Source: Coprinus comatus (taxonomy: Eukaryota; Basidiomycota; Agaricomycetes; Agaricales; Agaricaceae). From it: a stretch of 64,000 nt of DNA. How positions within the stretch are numbered: the stretch's first letter is position 1; every line of letters starts with the position of its first letter. The position numbers were made by a program, and so were the translations under genes. The stretch is from positions 62,001-126,000 of the forward strand of contig JAWPGT010000055.1 in NCBI GenBank assembly GCA_034638255.1. Direction: 5' to 3'. The notes under the pieces are model-generated. The model ran no database searches. It worked only from the letters and a program-made list of their open reading frames with translations, and was not told the origin of the DNA. Shown here piece after piece: positions 48,115 through 60,549 of the stretch.

Positions 48115-49149
48115 GGTCGTAACAGAATGTAAAGGGAGTCCCAATGCGTTATTTATCAAGGGAGTGCTCTCTTAAGTACGATATTTTTTTTCAGCTTCTA
48201 TTGTATTTTCTGGAGGAGCAAATGCGGTATTGACTTCCAGTGCTTCTTTAGTTTGCGGTCGAAACAAGTGGTCAATTTAGTACCAGCTGACCAGATTTTG
48301 CTGAAAGGATCAACCGGTCAAGACCGATTTTAGTTTTCCTGATGGTAGAGGACCAAGTGGTGGCCTGAATTTCCACCGAAGTTTCCCCTAAGCGACCTGT
48401 ATTCAGATGTGAACTGGACGTGAATATACGTTATCGAACATTCATTTGGAATGACACTCTCACGAAACGAATGAACTTCAGACGCTTTCTGACCACCGGC
48501 CCGCTGCGCTCCCCATTCAATATTCCATTGGGACGAGACCTCCCTAGTAAAGGATAACGACCGTAACACTGGCCAAATCCACCGGATAGACACTTGAAAA
48601 TTTGCCAGTATTCCATCGCCAAGCTGGCATCACTGGCTTCTCAAGCGACTTTCCACTGACCATTGGATTCCGTGTCTTGGCTTTGTTTACTAGAATGGCG
48701 AGAATACAGTCTCCATGTGACGAATTTTTGATAAGAAAATCCTTACCCTAAAGTTACGGTGTTACTCATCCGACGAACTACTTGTCATTATCGCTAGAAA
48801 GGCTTAAAATTCAAGCTTGTGGTAGAATCAGGTAGATTGGGTTAAGGATAATTTCACAGTTTCACTCACGTGTGGGTAGTGACCAAGTCACAGCTTCGGA
48901 GTCATAATTCCTTGATATTGCAACGACACAGCCTTTCAACTTTGTCGCAATTCCGGTATATTTTTCATTTTAATATCCAAAGGTCTCGCGTTCCTTCTTC
49001 GCTGGTGGGCTTAGTACGTTCTCTTGCATTAGTGTTCCTCAAGACCTTAGGTGAGGCGCGTTGTACTACTTGTATTACCACACCTAAGTTGTTTACTTTC
49101 GACCATCCAAACTCTAGTCACGTCTTTAACTTTAACATCATTCAAAACC
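48115..49149. other. intergenic, no intact gene seen
   Basis: Upstream region of the GH3 gene followed by A/T-rich spacer. The last 250 bases before 49150 may include 5' sequence of the F-box pseudogene. Confidence 0.45.
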
Positions 49150-50760
49150 GAGTATCGGCCTGAAACACATCTACTTCGTCCACCGGATCCTCACCTATTC
49201 CACTCCAACAACACTATAACAGAAGACGAATACGTTCTTATAACGCAGGCTATTTCCAGCTTACGCATTCAACTATCTCGACTCGAGGAATTCGTACGGA
49301 ACGAAGGGGATAATGAACTTGTATATCGACAACGTCTTGCCTATCGAGAATTCATTTCCAAGCACCGAAATGTTCTGCATTGGACTCATCGTTCGCCACC
49401 AGAGCTATTCGTTCAAATGTTCATACGGTGCTCAGAAGGCGATACCCTATGGAACATGTCTCAAGTACGTCGAAAATGGCGCTTTATTACATTATTTACA
49501 CCTCAAATTTAGTGTAAAATTCTACTGCCGAAGCGACAAGGAAGTTTTATGCGCGACAAAGGCTCATCAATTTTTGTCCAAGGATTATCTTAACCGATCT
49601 GGCCAAGGATCAATCAATTTGATCTGGCACTCACATTTCACTCCTATAATGAGCTATAAGTCAGTTTGAGGTGCGTTGGGGAGATGTTCAACTGACCATT
49701 CCAAGCTATGAAACTCGATTTCATAATCAAATTAAATCTCTTCAAGGTCATTTACATTCTCTTTATTCCCTCAAACTCATTTTTATAGAAGTAGCAATGC
49801 CCATTGCTGATTTCTTCATTGTCACCCTTCCTATCAACACCCTTTCTACGATATCTAGGGCTGGATATATGTTGGTTCTACTCTTTAAACACACCAGCGG
49901 CATTTGCGCTTTCGCCATCTCTGAACCTGTTGACACATTTTACAATCAAAACCTATTGCTTAAATCATCTTAATTGTCTTTCCCTTGCATCCAATCCGAA
50001 CCTAATTTACCTAGATATCACAACGATGATGCACTACAACTTCGATCTGAACCACATCAACATCGGTTCGGATGTCATTAGGAGACCTGGAGCGACATTC
50101 AATGCCTGTGAATACTTCGATTGAATTTCAGTTATAGAGATTTAGGATTCTTTCCAACTACACATAATGACAACACTCTTCTCCAAATTCTCGATTTCCC
50201 GAATCTGAAACAATTATATGTCACATATGTCAATATGTGGCCATGGCTCGAAGGCGAAGATCATGAACTCGTCATGACTTGGATGACATCATTCGTTCAA
50301 CGACATTCAAGTAATCTAAAAAATATACAATGGGAATGCCCAACTACTATGATCACATTGGATTTACCAACGCTTCAAGTACTATACCTTAGTTCTATGA
50401 CATGGGTTTCTCTTGAAGGGTTTCTGAATTTGCGGTATCTTTTGGAACACCCTGATTTCGTACCATGTTTACGAAAACTCTAGTTCATGATTATTGATGC
50501 CCCAACGTTCGACAGTGACGTTACCAACCTTTCAATGAACTACTGGAGACGAGAAAGGGTATCAAGTAAGGAATTATATTGCAGGGGTTTCTGGATATTG
50601 GACTCCTCTTTCTTCTTCTCTCTAGGCCAGTAGAGCAAATCACTTTCTCAAAAAGCTTTTAATTTCCCCATTAACAAAATCACCATCGGGGTGGCACAAA
50701 TTCGACTTTCCAAATCGTGGTCAACATTTATTCGAACATTAATTATCTGAATTACCTAAA
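49150..50760 (+). pseudogene. broken F-box/LRR-like gene
   Basis: The 5' part reads HLLRPPDPHLFHSNN, then a coiled-coil-like ISSLRIQLSRLEEFV and an F-box-like stretch HWTHRSPPELFVQMFIRCSEG...VRRKWRFITL, the standard build of mushroom F-box proteins. The frame then meets TAG at 49510, where a Trp codon is expected (PQ-I/L-W). After that it must hop frames for LSKDYLNRSGQGSINL (49587-49620), VRWGDVQLTIPSYE (49670-), LSPSLNLLTHFTIKTYCLNHLNCLSL (49900-) and the LRR-like stretch DFPNLKQLYVTYVNMWPWLE to LPTLQVLYLSSMTWVS (50190-50410). Several frame changes and stops with no splice signals show decay. F-box proteins recruit substrates to SCF ubiquitin ligases; this copy should be inactive. Confidence 0.75.
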
Positions 50761-51374
50761 GATTCAACAACTCAACAACTCGTAAATGGGCGATATGTGG
50801 AAAAACAGTGTCATTCATGTTCCTTCAATTCCTGTGAGTATTACTTTCTTTCTGTGCCACAAACTTTGCGATTAAGGTTGTATGCTAAACTTGTATTTTT
50901 TTTTATCCCGTAGCATTTTGTGCGGATCCTTCAATTTGATTATTTAGTATCCCGAGTGACTATGAAGTTCACTCTAATATTTGGCTTCCTGATTTGAATC
51001 CTATTGGGTATTAGTGTTATGACGAGGATTCTGATTTGTTTATAATTGATGTAACAAGTGGTTTATGTATTAAAATGTGGTATGGAAGTGTTACGCAGAA
51101 TTGCAACTACTTCTAAGTAGACGTACGGGAATCAAAAATCAAAACATTGAATTGACCCCGAACTGACCAAAAACCAAAGAGAAGGAATCACAAGTGTTCA
51201 AAGGTTGTTGTTCAAATAGAAGCTCAGAAATATGCAGGAAAATGAGAAGACGAAACAATTATCATCATTAGAGAGAAAAAGGAAGATAAACGAATTATGG
51301 GTATCACTATCTGTAGAGAAGATATGGGTACATATTACATCGAGATTCAAGTGTTAATGCAGGTCATGAAAGCA
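50761..51374. other. intergenic, nothing seen
   Basis: A/T-rich spacer between the F-box relic and the 3' end of the peroxygenase-type gene. Confidence 0.5.
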
Positions 51375-52267
51375 TCAAGAATCATTATTCTCCTTCTCCT
51401 TGGACGCGATGGACCCCACTTTGGTATCACTATCTGAGGGTGTTGGCGACGACGAAGTATTTGATGCCTCAGCAGCACGAAGTTCATCCATCGCAGTTCG
51501 TATCGCCTTCGCTCGTTTAACAGTATCTCTTAGTCCCTGTTTATGTGATGGTTTCCAAGAATCTGGTAAGCGTTCATGCCCAATCCACCTCCTCATCCAA
51601 TCCACAGGAACCCCAACATTATCTTCCGTCTTAGTCTCCCAAACACCCAAAATGATAGCCATCTCTCCACGTGCAATTTCGGCATGAACTGCGTCTAGTG
51701 ATGGGGATTCTTTCTCCCGACGCACACGGGCACGAGCAACGTCGATCGCATTCATTAGAACACTCTTGCCATTTTCTCCTTCCTTTCCAGTTTTCGCGTC
51801 ATTAATGAGTTTTTCGACTAATCCGTGATCTATCTCGATTGGCGCAAACTGATCACCAGCAGGAGTGTCATGGTGCACGAGACTGGCATCGTGTTCGACC
51901 GCATTGTGCTTCCCAATTTCGAACAAGTCGATTGGTCTAACCCGCTTGAGAATCATGAAGCCGACATAGGAAAGGAAGAGGGCGAGGGGAGTGGTAAGAC
52001 CATAACATGCTTTCAAGCCTTGTGATATTTGATAAGCAGAGATATGCTTTCCATCACGGTTGCTACAGGAGGTTGTCAGAGGGATACAATACATATGGGT
52101 AGTATGACGTACATATATCCATGGTTGGCCATAGTGTTGAGAGCTGGGCATGGAGAACGACTATCTCCGGGTTGTGGAGGACAATATTCATGCTGGGATG
52201 CTCCGGTCACAGGACACTTTTTGCCTTTGTGTTCATGGATATTGGGATGGGATTCCGGAAGAGACAT
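51375..52267 (-). CDS. heme-thiolate peroxidase, chloroperoxidase/unspecific peroxygenase family (short form)
   Basis: Two exons (52267-52113, 52062-51375) join to 280 residues. The proximal heme loop is PCPALNTMANHGYINRDGK with the thiolate ligand C40. The EHD motif (108-110, in NAVEHDASLVHHD) provides the Mg-site and acid residues, and later GEMAIILGVWE may supply the distal Glu. This is the PCP-EHD-E signature of the family, which uses hydrogen peroxide to oxygenate or halogenate organic substrates. The preferred start MSLPESHPN shows no signal peptide, unlike many secreted peroxygenases. An in-frame start further upstream (52453) adds a sequence without a good signal either. Helix TPLALFLSYVGFMIL is part of the fold or a membrane contact. 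The C-terminal 35 residues are acidic and Ser-rich, ending KEKENNDS. Confidence 0.9.
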
Positions 52268-52318
52268 GGTGGTGAGACTAAAGATGAGAGGAAAGGGGAG
52301 GAAAACACGGGTGGTGTT

Positions 52319-52328
52319 TTTATATAAT
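52319..52328 (-). promoter_or_regulatory. TATA-like element of the peroxygenase gene
   Basis: On the minus strand TTATATAAAA lies about 52-61 bases before the ATG at 52267. Its position supports that start over the ATG at 52453, which would lie upstream of it. Confidence 0.5.
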
Positions 52329-52689
52329 AAGGGATCCACGCCGAGAACATGTCTTGTACATTTGTCACAACTGCCCAGGGCCATCCCCCATTTGGTGAGA
52401 TAAGTGTTCAAGCAATCATATGCGTGTTCGGAGACATTAATAGGGCGATGCATCCATTTGTGATTTGGAGCTCACATCCATCTCTTCGGTCGTTGATCCC
52501 TTCCGACCTCCCCTCCGTGTTCTGAGGGGTCAGAGCTTATGTAAGCCCCCAAGTAATAATACTGTGCCTGAGGTAACCGTTTGCCAATAAATTCAAAAAA
52601 CGGTTGCAACAACCAAATTATGTACAGCTTTTGTCCACATAACACTGGGTTTCAAACACCACTTGCCACCCCTTGTTATTACACCTCTT

Positions 52690-55600
52690 TTACATCTCTA
52701 AATTCGTCAGTACTTCAGGATCGTTTCCCCACGATTGGACGTGATCGCTCATCTCAAAAATAATATCTCCGCCGTGCGCTATATCTTCATGGAAGATTAC
52801 CGAAGACGTAGTCTGCACACCATTGACAGCCAAAGACTTGATATAAGGTTTTTGCGCAGCACCAGAAGCCTTTATTCTCAATTCTCGTGATACTCCTATT
52901 CCTGGTACTTCTGGCCAGCTGATCGTCACTTCGTCGAAGAAGGGTCTTAACCAACCAGAAATAATCATCAATCACATTTGTTCTGCTTGCACAGGAATAT
53001 AAACGTACGTTCCAATAACATATTCTCCAGAGGCAGGATTGACAGGATAGAATCCCATAGCACTGAAGATGTACCATGCACTCATTTGACCACAGTCTTC
53101 ATTCTATCGTTCACTATAAGTCAGACTTCATTTCTCAGATGTCATACGTCAGATACTAACCCCTGAAAGTCCTTGCGGCGTATTGTTATAGTTCAAGGAG
53201 GCGATATCCCGAACTTTCTCTTGCGTCCTAAAAGCGGCTCCTGTCAAAGCATATAAATAGGGAATGTGATGTGAAGGCTATGGTTTGACATGCATTGAGT
53301 CGTGCGCGGCGTTCAGTTAAAATAAACCATCACCTCGTTCGTATGTTGGTTATGTCCCCCATTAAAATGATCCTCCAGGCTGTTCACGAAGCTAACATTT
53401 CCACCTCTATGTTCAACCAATAACGATATAGCTTGAACAACGTCAAAAGTGTAGATCCATTTATCACCTTGAGAATAATAATTAGACCCAAATTGTATAT
53501 TCCTATTAAGTGGAGCGATCAAGGCGAACCTTCGGTCCATCCGCGATTCGGCCCCGCCCAGCTCCCGTCGCTGTTACGGGCTTCCATAAAACCTGTTTCG
53601 TTATTAAACAGCGTGAATGGTGCACTTTGTGAACGGTTGAACAAGAACGAAATAATGTTATCTGGCTTCCCGAGTGTCTTGGCCACGACGTATACTGCAT
53701 AATCATCATCTGATAGTAGGTCATTAATAGATTCGTGACATGAGCAATCAGATTTATTGTGATATCTAATAAAAAAACATACAGGCATAATCCAAAGTTC
53801 GTGATCCACTTTCGGAGTGGATATCATCAGCAACCCAGCCTCGTTTAGGGTCGGCATACACCGAAGATAGTCCTGCGCGGCCTTCAAAGTCCACATTCTA
53901 TTTTGTGGCAATCAGATATTGAGCTTATTTGTGTGAAAAATCTACCTCTTGGCGATCATCGTATCTATATTTGTTCCAGGTAAGTATAATGCGGTGTTCC
54001 ACGAGACGGAGTCATAGCTTACACCGTGATCGAGTCATTGCTAGGGGGTGCTGTGACGTCTTTCCATACAGCCTCCCAGGCAAGCTCACGATCGAATCCG
54101 GTTACACCCTTTCGTATTGCTTCACCAATCAAAGAGTCTGCATGTGTTCCAACCTGATGGATCGTAAGCGAAATGTGATGGAGGCCACTTTATGCAATTA
54201 AAACATCGAACACACTTACCATAATATTTGTTTCGACAATATTTTTCCACATCGGTAACCATCCTCCCTGATTGAAGAGACGCCAAAATTAAAGATAGGC
54301 GAGAGCAACCAGAAACTAAACTCACTTCTTGGTAATCGTTGAGCATGCTTCTAACCATGCCGGGTAGGCGTTCAGGGGCGAATAAGATGAGCCAAGACCA
54401 TGCGGCCCTGTATGTATCCTTCCATACAACCTTCATTAGAACTCAAAAATGACATAATATAAAAGCCTAATACCCAGATGGAATAGCCTGTGTATGACTC
54501 CCCATCATGCACTTGATTATCATAGGCAGAATAGTACCGATTCTCTTCATGTTGCTCACTTGGGTACTTGGATAGATATGGCAATATCAATTTTCAATAT
54601 TGACTTTTCAAGCTCCGAACATACCTGTAAGGAATGAACAACAGCCGTGTAAAAAATTTCTTGGTCTTCATCCGAAGCACCTTTGATTCTTATTCTATCA
54701 AGTTTTTCTGCCCATTCCGACCTCACATTCTTCGCAGTCGCTTCCAATGTCCCAGGTACAGGGTTCAATATATCGCCTATGTCAACTTCCTGAGTGGTTT
54801 AAGATTCTGAAAATGTATAAGAACACATACTACCAGTAATTCCAGTAGGAGGATCAGGAATTTCCAAATCAATGTTCCTCCTAGCTTGTTCGATAGAAAT
54901 GAAGGACGTGCCAACCCTCACATTCACCACAAAATCTTTCCCACTAGCACTCTTTCGTTTTGGAAACAGAACATATGCATTCAGCAAAGCACCTTCAACT
55001 TCGTCTCCACCAAGCAGAGTGTTATTTACAATAATTCCAGTATTTCCATCCCCATTCAAGCCGACGTCGAATCTGGCACAAAAGAAGCCTTTAAAATGCT
55101 TTGCCTGCTCTCGGATCGAGGTGGGAGTGATGATCGAGTCTTGTCTCTCGTTAGATGAGCCACAAATCTCCCTGTCTTCGCGAGATATCATAACCGTGCC
55201 GGTTGGAAAGGTGATATTTTTTGGGTCATGAGCCTGTATAGATTGACGAACTGCGTCGAGTAGAATGTATGGTGCTGCATTATCACTTGTGTTGAATGTG
55301 AATCTCAGTTGACCCACCCTAGAAGCTAAAAACAACGTTAGGTAAACTGGCACAAAGAAGAAAGAAGGTGTTGAAAGGGGTGGTGCTTACTAGAGCTCTG
55401 CTCTACCATGACGGTACCCCCATAACCGTCTTCTAATCGAACACTGTAATATGCAGGACTTATAACCTCTCCCCCTCGTTCACCAAAACCACCCACAAAC
55501 CGTAACCCTCGCTCTTGGAAACCCACTTTAATCTCACTAGGATCTCCTGTAGGTGCTATTCCTGGAATTAGAGCCAAGCTGGCACTCTCTCCCATCCAGA

Positions 55601-55998
55601 TCGCAGGTTGGCGTGTAGCTTGGAATCCATGGATGAATGGTGTTTCTTCCGTGATATTGTAAGGTGTTCTAGAAACGTAGTTGACTCGAGTTTGTGCAAT
55701 CCAACGAGTCATTGCAAAAGGAGGTCCGGTGGATGGTATCATACCACCAGTGAAGGATGGAGCAATTCCCCCATTGCCAATCAACCTGTTTATCGCTAAA
55801 TTAACAACGTTGTAATTATATACGAAGAAGGGAAAAATACAAGTTAACATGGTCAACGGCAACGCTCATTGGAACTCTAAATTGCTGGGGTGGCAAGATT
55901 CTTCCAGTTGGTGTGCGATCATGGACAATACTTGACCCATAAGAGGATGCCAATATTGCAAGTGTTGTGAGAATGGATGATCTGTGACTATTTTTCAT
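52690..55998 (-). CDS. GH92 alpha-1,2-mannosidase, copy 1
   Basis: The start at 55998 gives a signal peptide (MKNSHRSSILTTLAILASSYG); the in-frame ATG at 56088 adds a charged extension and is less likely. Over ten introns are inferred. The protein has the GH92 order: GGMIPSTGPPFAMTRWIAQT, HGFQATRQPAIWMGES, GQLRFTFNTSDN, FKGFFCARFD, VRVGTSFISIEQARRN, YTAVVHSLQYPSEQ, YTGYSIWDTYRAAWSW, GGWLPMWKNIVETNIMVGTH, WVADDIHSESGSRTLDYAYDDY, EARNSDGSWAGPNRGWTEG, DHFNGGHNQHTNE, PYLYALTGAA and NEDCGQMSAWYIFSAMGFYP. These Ca-dependent enzymes trim alpha-1,2-mannose from mannans and N-glycans outside the cell. The copy seems intact, and ends at NDPEVLTNLEM. It is transcribed away from copy 2. Confidence 0.93.
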
Positions 55999-57312
55999 GG
56001 CAGAAGGCATTGCTTCACTTCGTTCGATCTCTACTTTTAACCCTTGAAGCTTGAGGCGTTTTGTGTTAATTAACTGTTCCTGTGACAATAATCCACATGA
56101 TACGACATCCTAGAAAAGGAAGCCGGTGCTTCTCCAGGTCAGATGCGGTGGTAAGTATGTTTGAATCCTCTCACAAGATGTGTAGTGTGAGAGTGAGATG
56201 TGCCTTTGTGTTGTCCAAAGAAGACGAGATGGCTTTTTGTACCTAAAACGAAAAATTTCGAGTCAATAAATATACAACTGACTGTCAAGAGTTTTCAAAT
56301 ACTGACGTTAATCTGAAGATATGGAGAGGTACTAAGTCAATGTGTTCTACTTCCCTCAGTAGTAGATAGACTATAAGGTTAGCAAGTATCACCTACCGTT
56401 TATAAAACCTTGTACTACAAACCGGTGAAAACCGGGCACTTTCGTTGTGGCAAGAAGGGTCAGAAATGTTTGAGATTATGTTGGATGATGCGCCGATTTT
56501 ATCTGGTATATATATATGAGTATACGGAGGAGAGGCGAGTAGGAGAAAACGTCGGATGGCGCCAAGTTCCCATGGACGCCGGCATATTAGTAAATAACTA
56601 AATAGTAGTGTTACTTGACCTGTCACCCATTTTCTCTCCGACTAGCCTCAGGCTGATGAACAGGAAGGTAAGAGTAGAGTAGACACTATTGGAGTGGGTG
56701 TATAATGAAGTACTTGGCCTGTAAAGGAAGAAAGTAGATCAAAGGAAGGGAGAAAGAATTTAGAACTGGCCCAGTAATCTAATACTTAGTATGTACTATG
56801 GGCGCTGTCACGCCCCGAATCTTGCTAGGATGCCTCAAGTTTCTTTCCGTGTCTGGCTATCATATAACATAAATGGATTGGTAGAAATAATTTAACCATA
56901 AGTAACAATATCATTCAGTTTCCAACCAGCCTCAACGGGGCATCAAGTCAGAGTAAAGATTCACACAACTAGAGTTGATTGTAGTCTAGTAAGTGAAGTA
57001 TCAAGGATTTATCATCGCAATAACATGCCACAACATAGCACATCGACACTACCAAAAAGCTTTAATGACTTTGATGATCAAAGTATAGTGCAGTAAGTAT
57101 CCATTCATTAGTACTTATTAATGATGGAATTGAGTGTATTTTTACTTCACACTACAGTCCTCGCAGATGTCAATAGTAAAGACAGTTGAACTGAAACTTT
57201 GGTTTTCTGATTTGATGTATAGAACCACGTCTAGGAATAGATCAACCAGGTAGTAGTAAGTGGAAAGATGGTATAAGAAGAGTTTGCAACGTTAAACCTA
57301 CAGTAACCTTAT
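55999..57312. other. intergenic, upstream of GH92 copy 1
   Basis: No gene is supported. This stretch holds the GH92 copy 1 promoter region and that of the 7TM-like gene starting at 57313. Confidence 0.5.
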
Positions 57313-58479
57313 ATGACTCCTTCTACTACCTTCCCAAGATGCGACCTAGTCACTGAAGGTGCTGAACTAGTTATGTGCAACTACATTGTCAATGGGGCCT
57401 ATCACTGGGTAGTAGGGACATGTGTTGGATGGGGAATTTGTGGTGTATTAGTAACACTTGGTGTTATCTGCTTCAAGTTACTGGGCGCACATAAAGGGGA
57501 GAGGGCGGGACTAAGAAAGTCTTTGAGGTGGTATATTTTATTGTTGTTGTTGACTAACATTACATATACGACCGTGAATCTTGCCCAGCTTAGTAGACTC
57601 ATGATGAGTATTACCATTATATCTGGTAATATACCCAGACCCGTATTTGTATACGAGGCAGGTTTGAATACACTTATTGCTATTATTGCTTTTTTTTGTG
57701 ACGGTCTTTTGGTCCGTCTTCTCAACCCCCCTACTGCTGTTGTATAATATCTGACAGTTTCAGTTTTTGCTAGATATGGAGGTGCTATAAGGTGCAGAAA
57801 GCCCTTGCCATAAAACATCATCTCATCCAGAATATTTTCTGGGTTTTCCCGCTCTTTATGAGCCTCGTCAGTATTGGTGAGTTATTATTGGATTTCTATA
57901 ATCAAGACATCCTCATAAAATGGTAATTGTACACAATTTTACATATTACAAAGCTACTGGTCTTGCTGGGATAGTGATAAAACATAACAGCAGTAATGAA
58001 GACCTCAACCGATCGGATATAGGCCAAAGGTGGCCATACACAATAGCACTACTTTGCAACATAGTAGTAACATTATCCACGACATCCTTCCTCATTATAC
58101 GTCTCTTGATGCACCGACATATGGTAAAAAAACATCTTGGATATCATGCTTTGGGAGAACATTTCCGAATTATAGGAATTCTTTTGGAATCTGCAGCTTT
58201 GAACATTCCAACTACAGTTGTGGCTGCAATTGGTATTGCAACCAGGAGAGCTTATGGATCTGCAACAATTGCCATTATCGTTCCAGCGCAGGTGTGTCTC
58301 GACTCTCAATCTTCAAACATTCAGTCACACAAAAATTCATGAATTATTTATAGTCACTTGCATCGGTTTTAGTGATTTATCAAGTTTATATTAGAAGAAC
58401 AGCTGAATGGACTATCAAGGAGGAGGAGGGACATGTACAGCAACGGCCCACACAACAACTCCAGCAACAAGGACCTTAA
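57313..58479 (+). CDS. 7TM-like fungal membrane protein
   Basis: Exon 1 from 57313 has an extracellular-looking start (MTPSTTFPRCDLVTEGAELV) and helices GWGICGVLVTLGVICFKLLG, WYILLLLLTNITYTTVNLAQ and LNTLIAIIAFFCDGLLIWRC. Using the donor GTCCGT after GLL (57708) joins to IWRCYKVQKALAIKH, reproducing the D-G-L-L-I-x-R-C-Y motif of this family. Further exons give NIFWVFPLFMSLVSI, PYTIALLCNIVVTLSTTSFL, HFRIIGILLESAALNIPTTVV and SLASVLVIYQVYIRR, with a Gln-rich C-terminus QQLQQQGP. The ESAALN helix matches ESGALYS of the 42-44 kb gene, so the two are distant relatives. Function unknown; seven helices and the gene's place between two mannosidase genes are what can be said. Confidence 0.72.
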
Positions 58480-58624
58480 ATACTTCGCTTTGAGTGGCTG
58501 CAATAAAGTTGGTACATATGTATACTGTAATTGAGATGTGATTCCATGCACAGATGATACAAAACAACAGAAATAAGTATAGGATAACTGGTTAAGAGAG
58601 ACGAGACTGAGTATTCTTTCGTAT

Positions 58625-59112
58625 CTAAACAACAACTGGTTGTTCCATTTTCTTGATCGGTCTTTGTTCCGATGGGGAAACATCAGGCCGTTGAGGTTCC
58701 GCCTTCATTCCATATTGCGAATTATGTCTCTCTGCGATAAAGAGAATGATGGTGCTAGATATATGTTTGTGATAAATAATAGTGACGGACCTTACCAAAG
58801 TGAAAAATGAAATCTATCCAAAGAAAGACAATGCGTACAATGTTCACTGCCCACTTATTATATTCTATCAAGTAATTAAGCAAACGGTAATGAATAACAC
58901 AGGTGTCAAAACACTCACGAAGCGGAGGTCAATAAAATAATTTGACATATAATCATGCTGTATCTGGCTCAATGTTACCAATTGATATGTTTCAGTAGCC
59001 ATGACAATCTATCAAAAGCGTGAGTGGTGAGATGATAAATTATCCATGAGTATACTAGAAACGCACTGTGTTCATCAGGAAATTGTGTAAAAGTGGAAAA
59101 TAAGTGCTAAGC
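58625..59112 (-). CDS. C-terminal exons of a small membrane protein, 5' end not found
   Basis: Four exons fit: HLFSTFTQFPDEHSAFL (59112-59062), IVMATETYQLVTLSQIQH with DYMSNYFIDLRF (about 59009-58919), YNKWAVNIVRIVFLWIDFIFHFG, and a soluble tail ERHNSQYGMKAEPQRP...PIKKMEQPVVV ending at 58625. A coherent reading with an amphipathic helix and a proline/basic tail argues for a real gene end. No upstream exon or start codon could be joined with confidence, since the reading upstream of 59112 quickly meets stops. It may be the 3' part of a gene whose 5' end has decayed, or a gene extending into 59.5-60.3 kb. No family recognised. Confidence 0.45.
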
Positions 59113-59119
59113 ATCAGTC

Positions 59120-60300
59120 TCAATCGTCATTCTAAAGAGTGTAAGATGACGTCCAGTAAGGCAGCTAATGACACCTTTAGACCCAATCTCGACCTTGATC
59201 AAGGACAGCAGTAAGGTCTTTGAGGAACAGGAACAAGATAAAAAAAATTGGCGAACGTCTTTCTTCACTTGTTGAAGGTGTTAATAGACGGGTTACTGAC
59301 CTCTGCAAGATGATTCGAAAGGTACAATATGCATTGTTTAGAAATATTACGATCATTTTACTAACCCGTTAAAGAACATCGAGTCATTTGAAGTCCAAAA
59401 AACTCAAAAGACAGACGAAATTGAATTTTGAAGAACCTTTGAACCCCGATTGTCGAACAAAAGTATTGTTGTTGTTCGTGGAGCGGATCTTGATAATAGG
59501 TTATCTGACGAAGCTAGAAGAAACTAACAAGATCATCAGGTTGTACCTAAAGAACATCTTCTCGCCGAGGCATTGAAAGTCACATTTTATCTGCTTCTTT
59601 GGATTTCATTCGCAAAGTGGTTATGTGAATTAGTTGATTAAAGAGGTTCAAGCTAAACGAGACCTTGTTCCTTTGGTTGACGATTCGGGTCGTGAGTTCC
59701 GTACAATCTTTGAGTTCCGATGCTCTTGATATATGTACTATATCCAATGTACCAGTGTCCACATGATTGGGGCCTCGACGAGACCAACAGAGATTGAACA
59801 AATGGATGAGCGAGAAGAACCAGGCGACCATCATGGTCAGCTGTGTAAATGTCTTATTCGTTAAGCGAGTACCAATAAGAAATTTTGATTTTGATTTCTT
59901 CGTCAAGTCGACTGTTGAAAGTATTTCCTAGTACCGACGTACCAATTAAATAAGCAACCAACCATATTTTGCCACCTAAACTTCGGTGATAAGATGTCTC
60001 GCTTGTCGCTTGGTAGAACAATTCGTTACTATTTACCAGGACAATCCATACCCAGATGATTGTCCCCAACGTACCCCATTGATGTCCATTAAGACTATCA
60101 TGTAGGCTCGGCAAGGAGTAGCAATATATTGAGGTGGTTTTGGGTCTCGGGGAGTTTGGGGTGGCCTGCCTACCGAAGGTCGAATAGTAGTAAATGTCGT
60201 GCCTGTAAAGACGCTTAATTCCGTTTCTAGAACTTCTAGAAGGCAAATAAAAAAGACTTTTGATGGTTGATTCCGATAATTCACCTTCGAGATGTGCAAT
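59120..60300. other. mixed coding debris on both strands
   Basis: Plus strand: about 59185-59580 shows broken frames with residues such as ISTLIKDSSKVFEEQEQDKK, GVNRRVTDLCKMIRK and NIESFEVQKTQKTDEIEF, which resemble helical N-terminal segments of fungal NLR/MLKL-like proteins but need frame changes. Minus strand: 60246-59580 carries GTIIWVWIVLVNSNELFYQ, GKIWLVAYLIGTSVLGNTF and, in another frame, FTQLTMMVAWFFSLIHLFNLCW. I cannot build an intact gene. These are probably remnants. Confidence 0.4.
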
Positions 60301-60549
60301 TCAGTAGCGCGGGGTTTTTGTAGAAGTGGATGACGTGGCTGTAGCGTGGCATTTTCAGTGAGAGGAGAGGCATGCTTTTAAAAGTCAGTGGTACCTGAAA
60401 AAAAACCTGTAAAATTCACAAATATATGTTCCAAGTAGATGTGTCATAGCACTTAAACTGAAAGGGTTGTTAGCCTAATTCCAAAGGCGCTGGAAGGTGC
60501 CGAGGCAGATAGACGCCTGCAGTCACATGATGTACCGAGGTCAAGCCGA

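Noticed and set aside
57402..57821. 139-codon minus-strand frame
   Set aside because: Antisense shadow of the 7TM-like gene at 57313-58479.
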